Assembly: GCF_010093595.1 (NCBI RefSeq)
Contig: NW_022985441.1
Coordinates: 2,256,372-2,320,371, forward strand
From: Mytilinidion resinicola
Taxonomy: Eukaryota > Ascomycota > Dothideomycetes > Mytilinidiales > Mytilinidiaceae
Reading direction: 5' to 3'
DNA length: 64,000 nt
Part shown: positions 61,817-64,000 of the stretch, in pieces
Position numbering within the stretch: position 1 is the first letter of the stretch
Layout of the letters: every line of letters begins with the position of its first letter
Notes under the pieces: model-generated
Databases searched by the model: none
Told to the model about the DNA's origin: nothing
What the model saw: the letters and a program-made list of their open reading frames with translations, nothing else
Program-made: the position numbers and the translations under genes

Positions 61817-64000
61817 TATTAACCTATAGGTAAAACATATTGTGGTATATACTATATTATAATTTAAAACTAAACTATACGCTGCAATAATATAATTTAG
61901 AAACGAAAATCAAATTATACTATAGTAAACCCTAACCGAATTTGCTAGTTCTAATACTGCGGGCAAGTTATCGACTATTACGCATTAAATACACTATTCG
62001 GATTAATAATACAACCGTTAGATTATATTATCGTCGTCGCGTTGGGGTAGTTAGGGTTATAATAATATTCGTGGCCGTGCGCAGCAATTGCAGTTAAGGC
62101 GCGAACGTAGAAGGGTAGTTAAGTACCTAAAGTTCGTAATAAATATAGTTATTACAAGCTATTTATAAGCCCTAGGTACCTAGAAATTAGGACCTACTAT
62201 ACTACTAGTTACACCTAGGCACGCAAAGTTGTAGATAGATTCCCTAGATATATAGTTAAGTAATAGGTGTAATAATTTAGGTAGCTAAAAGCAGAAGGCG
62301 TTAGGAAGGGTCTAAGTAGCGGTAAGAGTAGTTAAAAGCACGTCCGGCCGCTATTAACACGGCGATTAACACGTTTATTAATTATCTATTATCCAATATT
62401 CTATTATCCTATTATTATATTAAACCGTAAATCCGTTACAGCAATTATTATAGCAATCGTATTAAACGCTATAGAATAATTCACCCGAATTTTCGAGTAT
62501 ATCCTGCAGTACTATATTATAGTTTGCCAAGTTTATAGCTATAGTATTACTAAAACGCAGTTATAAATACATTTAACTAAGTACTACTAGGAATTAATAT
62601 TAGCAACACGAAAATCTATAAAAAAGGCCGTAGCAGATATAGAAGATTGGGCCCAGAACGACAGGTAAGTTATTTTCCTAGCACCTACTACTAAACCCGT
62701 GCCGTATTTACCTATTTAGTATAACGGATTAAAATATTTAGGAACCTATAAAAACAACTAGCTGTATAGAGCTATAGTACGCGGTTTACAGAATATATAA
62801 ACCTATTATAAAAAGAAGTATAGGTAGAAGAATCTGCGAAAGTAAGGATATTATTACTAAAGGCAGCAGAGTATTATACAGCGGGCGAAGATATAGGAAG
62901 TTAGTATATATTGCCAGAAATTTAGCAGTAAAGTATTATTGGCCCGATTATTCTAGGTAAACGCGTATAACCCAGCCGCAGAGAGAGAAGAATAGAAGGA
63001 TTCTATTTAGAAGGTATTAGAGGCCGTATTTATACAGGCAATAATTAATATTAAGAGAGCTAATAAGGAAGCAAGTAGTTAAATCTAGGCTAATAATAAC
63101 CGATTTAAGGTTAATATATAGTTAAACCGCGCCGGATAGGCAAAGCATTTAAAGAAATTAAATAGCGAGTAGTTAGAGTCGTTAATACGCAAGCCCGAGA
63201 AAAGAAAGGAAGTGTTAGCTAATTTATATTTTGCAGTTAAAATAGTAATTTAGAAGGCGCAGTAAGTATCTAAAGCTAGTATAGTTGGATTAGCAGCTAT
63301 AAATTATATTAATTAACGTGAAACCGGCAACAAAATAAACGAGAAGCCGTTTAGCGTATACTAAACGGGCAAGATAATAGTTAAATACAGCGTATATTAG
63401 TTGGCTATTATCCGTTATATTTAGAGAACCCGTAGAATAGAGCCGATTTATAGTAAAAAGATAGAAAAGTCGGAGAGTAAGGGCGATATCTAGAACTAGA
63501 GGCTAGTATTTAGGTTAATAGGTAAATAGGGGTTAGCGTTGGCAAAAATCGAGATAATAGTAGGGCAGGATAAAGAGGAGGATAGTAATAATAGTAATAT
63601 TAGCAATAATAGCAGTAATAGCAACAACAGTTATATAATTAATAAAAAGGAGTAAGAAAGGTTAAAAAAGGCCGTTTTAGCATTTATATTAGCGTTGTTA
63701 GACCACCTGTTTACGGATAATAAGTACACCAGCGTATTAATTAGCGGCATAGCCGTTTTAGGTATTAGCTAGTAATATAGTTAGGAAAGCGCGTTAATAT
63801 ACACGCCTAAGATTGCAGCTATTATTAATATATCCTATATATTAGTTTTATATCAGGCTATAAAAATACGTAAAAAGCGCGCAGCGGATATATAATAGAA
63901 GGAGCATTTTAGCTAGAAAAATGCTAAGGAAATAGCGCCGGCGCATTTTAAATTTATGCAAGAGATAGCAGACCGGTTTATAATATTAGTTTAATATAGC
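61817..64000 (+). mobile_element. RecQ-helicase-linked ORF element, copy B, partial at the window end
   Basis: It starts with the same sequence as copy A (TATTAACCTATAGGTAAAA) and aligns with it for about 1.2 kb (61817-63005 against 55097-56122, with indels) in the same orientation. Beyond that it reads LLDHLFTDNKYTSVLISGIA and, further on, ESALIYTPKIAAIINISYIL followed by FMQEIADRFIILV. These blocks lie upstream of the helicase in related fungal ORFs. It keeps more C/G and more CpA/TpG than copy A, so it is less mutated. The element runs off the window; its helicase part is not visible. Confidence 0.6.

Noticed and set aside
55097..63005. Two direct repeats 6.7 kb apart read as LTRs of one retrotransposon
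   Set aside because: The repeats contain protein-coding traces, no TG...CA ends or primer-binding site are seen, and the interval carries helicase-type rather than gag-pol text. Two copies of one ORF-bearing element fit better.

Overview
The window is from a filamentous ascomycete (Pezizomycotina) nuclear genome; the class cannot be fixed from sequence alone. Genes are split by short introns of about 45-110 nt with GTRNGT-like donors and CTAAC/CTGAC-like branch sites. The gene families are typically fungal: Zn2Cys6 regulator, HET domain, Fot1/pogo-like and Tad1-like elements, anion:cation symporter transporters and a bicupin oxalate decarboxylase. One AT-rich block shows strong repeat-induced point mutation (RIP).

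The first 43.8 kb is a gene-bearing compartment of mixed function. From the left: an 818-aa disordered/coiled-coil protein; a secreted PAF-acetylhydrolase-like esterase; an epimerase-like SDR; a HET-domain pseudogene; a hAT-like MITE; a decayed haloperoxidase-like gene; a secreted oxalate decarboxylase; a DUF1275 membrane protein; a broken gene with two RapZ-C-like domains; and a DUF202 protein. Next come FAH hydrolase, Zn2Cys6 regulator and transporter genes that look like a small catabolic cluster; an F-box/2EXR-like gene; a P1-like ribosomal paralogue; a TauD-type dioxygenase paired divergently with a second transporter; a YrdC/Sua5 family gene; two opposed MITEs; a small membrane protein; a quinone-oxidoreductase-like gene; and a PHO89-type phosphate permease. 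The compartment ends with an intact UbiX/PAD1 gene facing a broken FDC1/UbiD gene, and an amidase with a premature stop.

From about 43.83 kb to the end, composition changes abruptly to TA-rich DNA with very few CpA/TpG steps and no reading frame of useful length. Reading through the mutations gives three Fot1/pogo-like transposons of about 1.83 kb each, a Tad1-like LINE, and two head-to-tail copies of an ORF resembling the RecQ-helicase-linked proteins of fungal subtelomeres. One pogo-like element lies inside the LINE and another inside the helicase-like ORF. The three pogo-like elements share an uncommon terminal design: each inverted repeat holds two adjacent 17-bp units. This block is probably subtelomeric or another heterochromatic island.

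Several genes outside the block carry stops or frameshifts (HET, haloperoxidase, RapZ-like, FDC1, amidase), so the flank appears to be decaying. Frameshifts in homopolymers could also be assembly errors. No CRISPR array, rRNA gene or convincing tRNA gene was seen.
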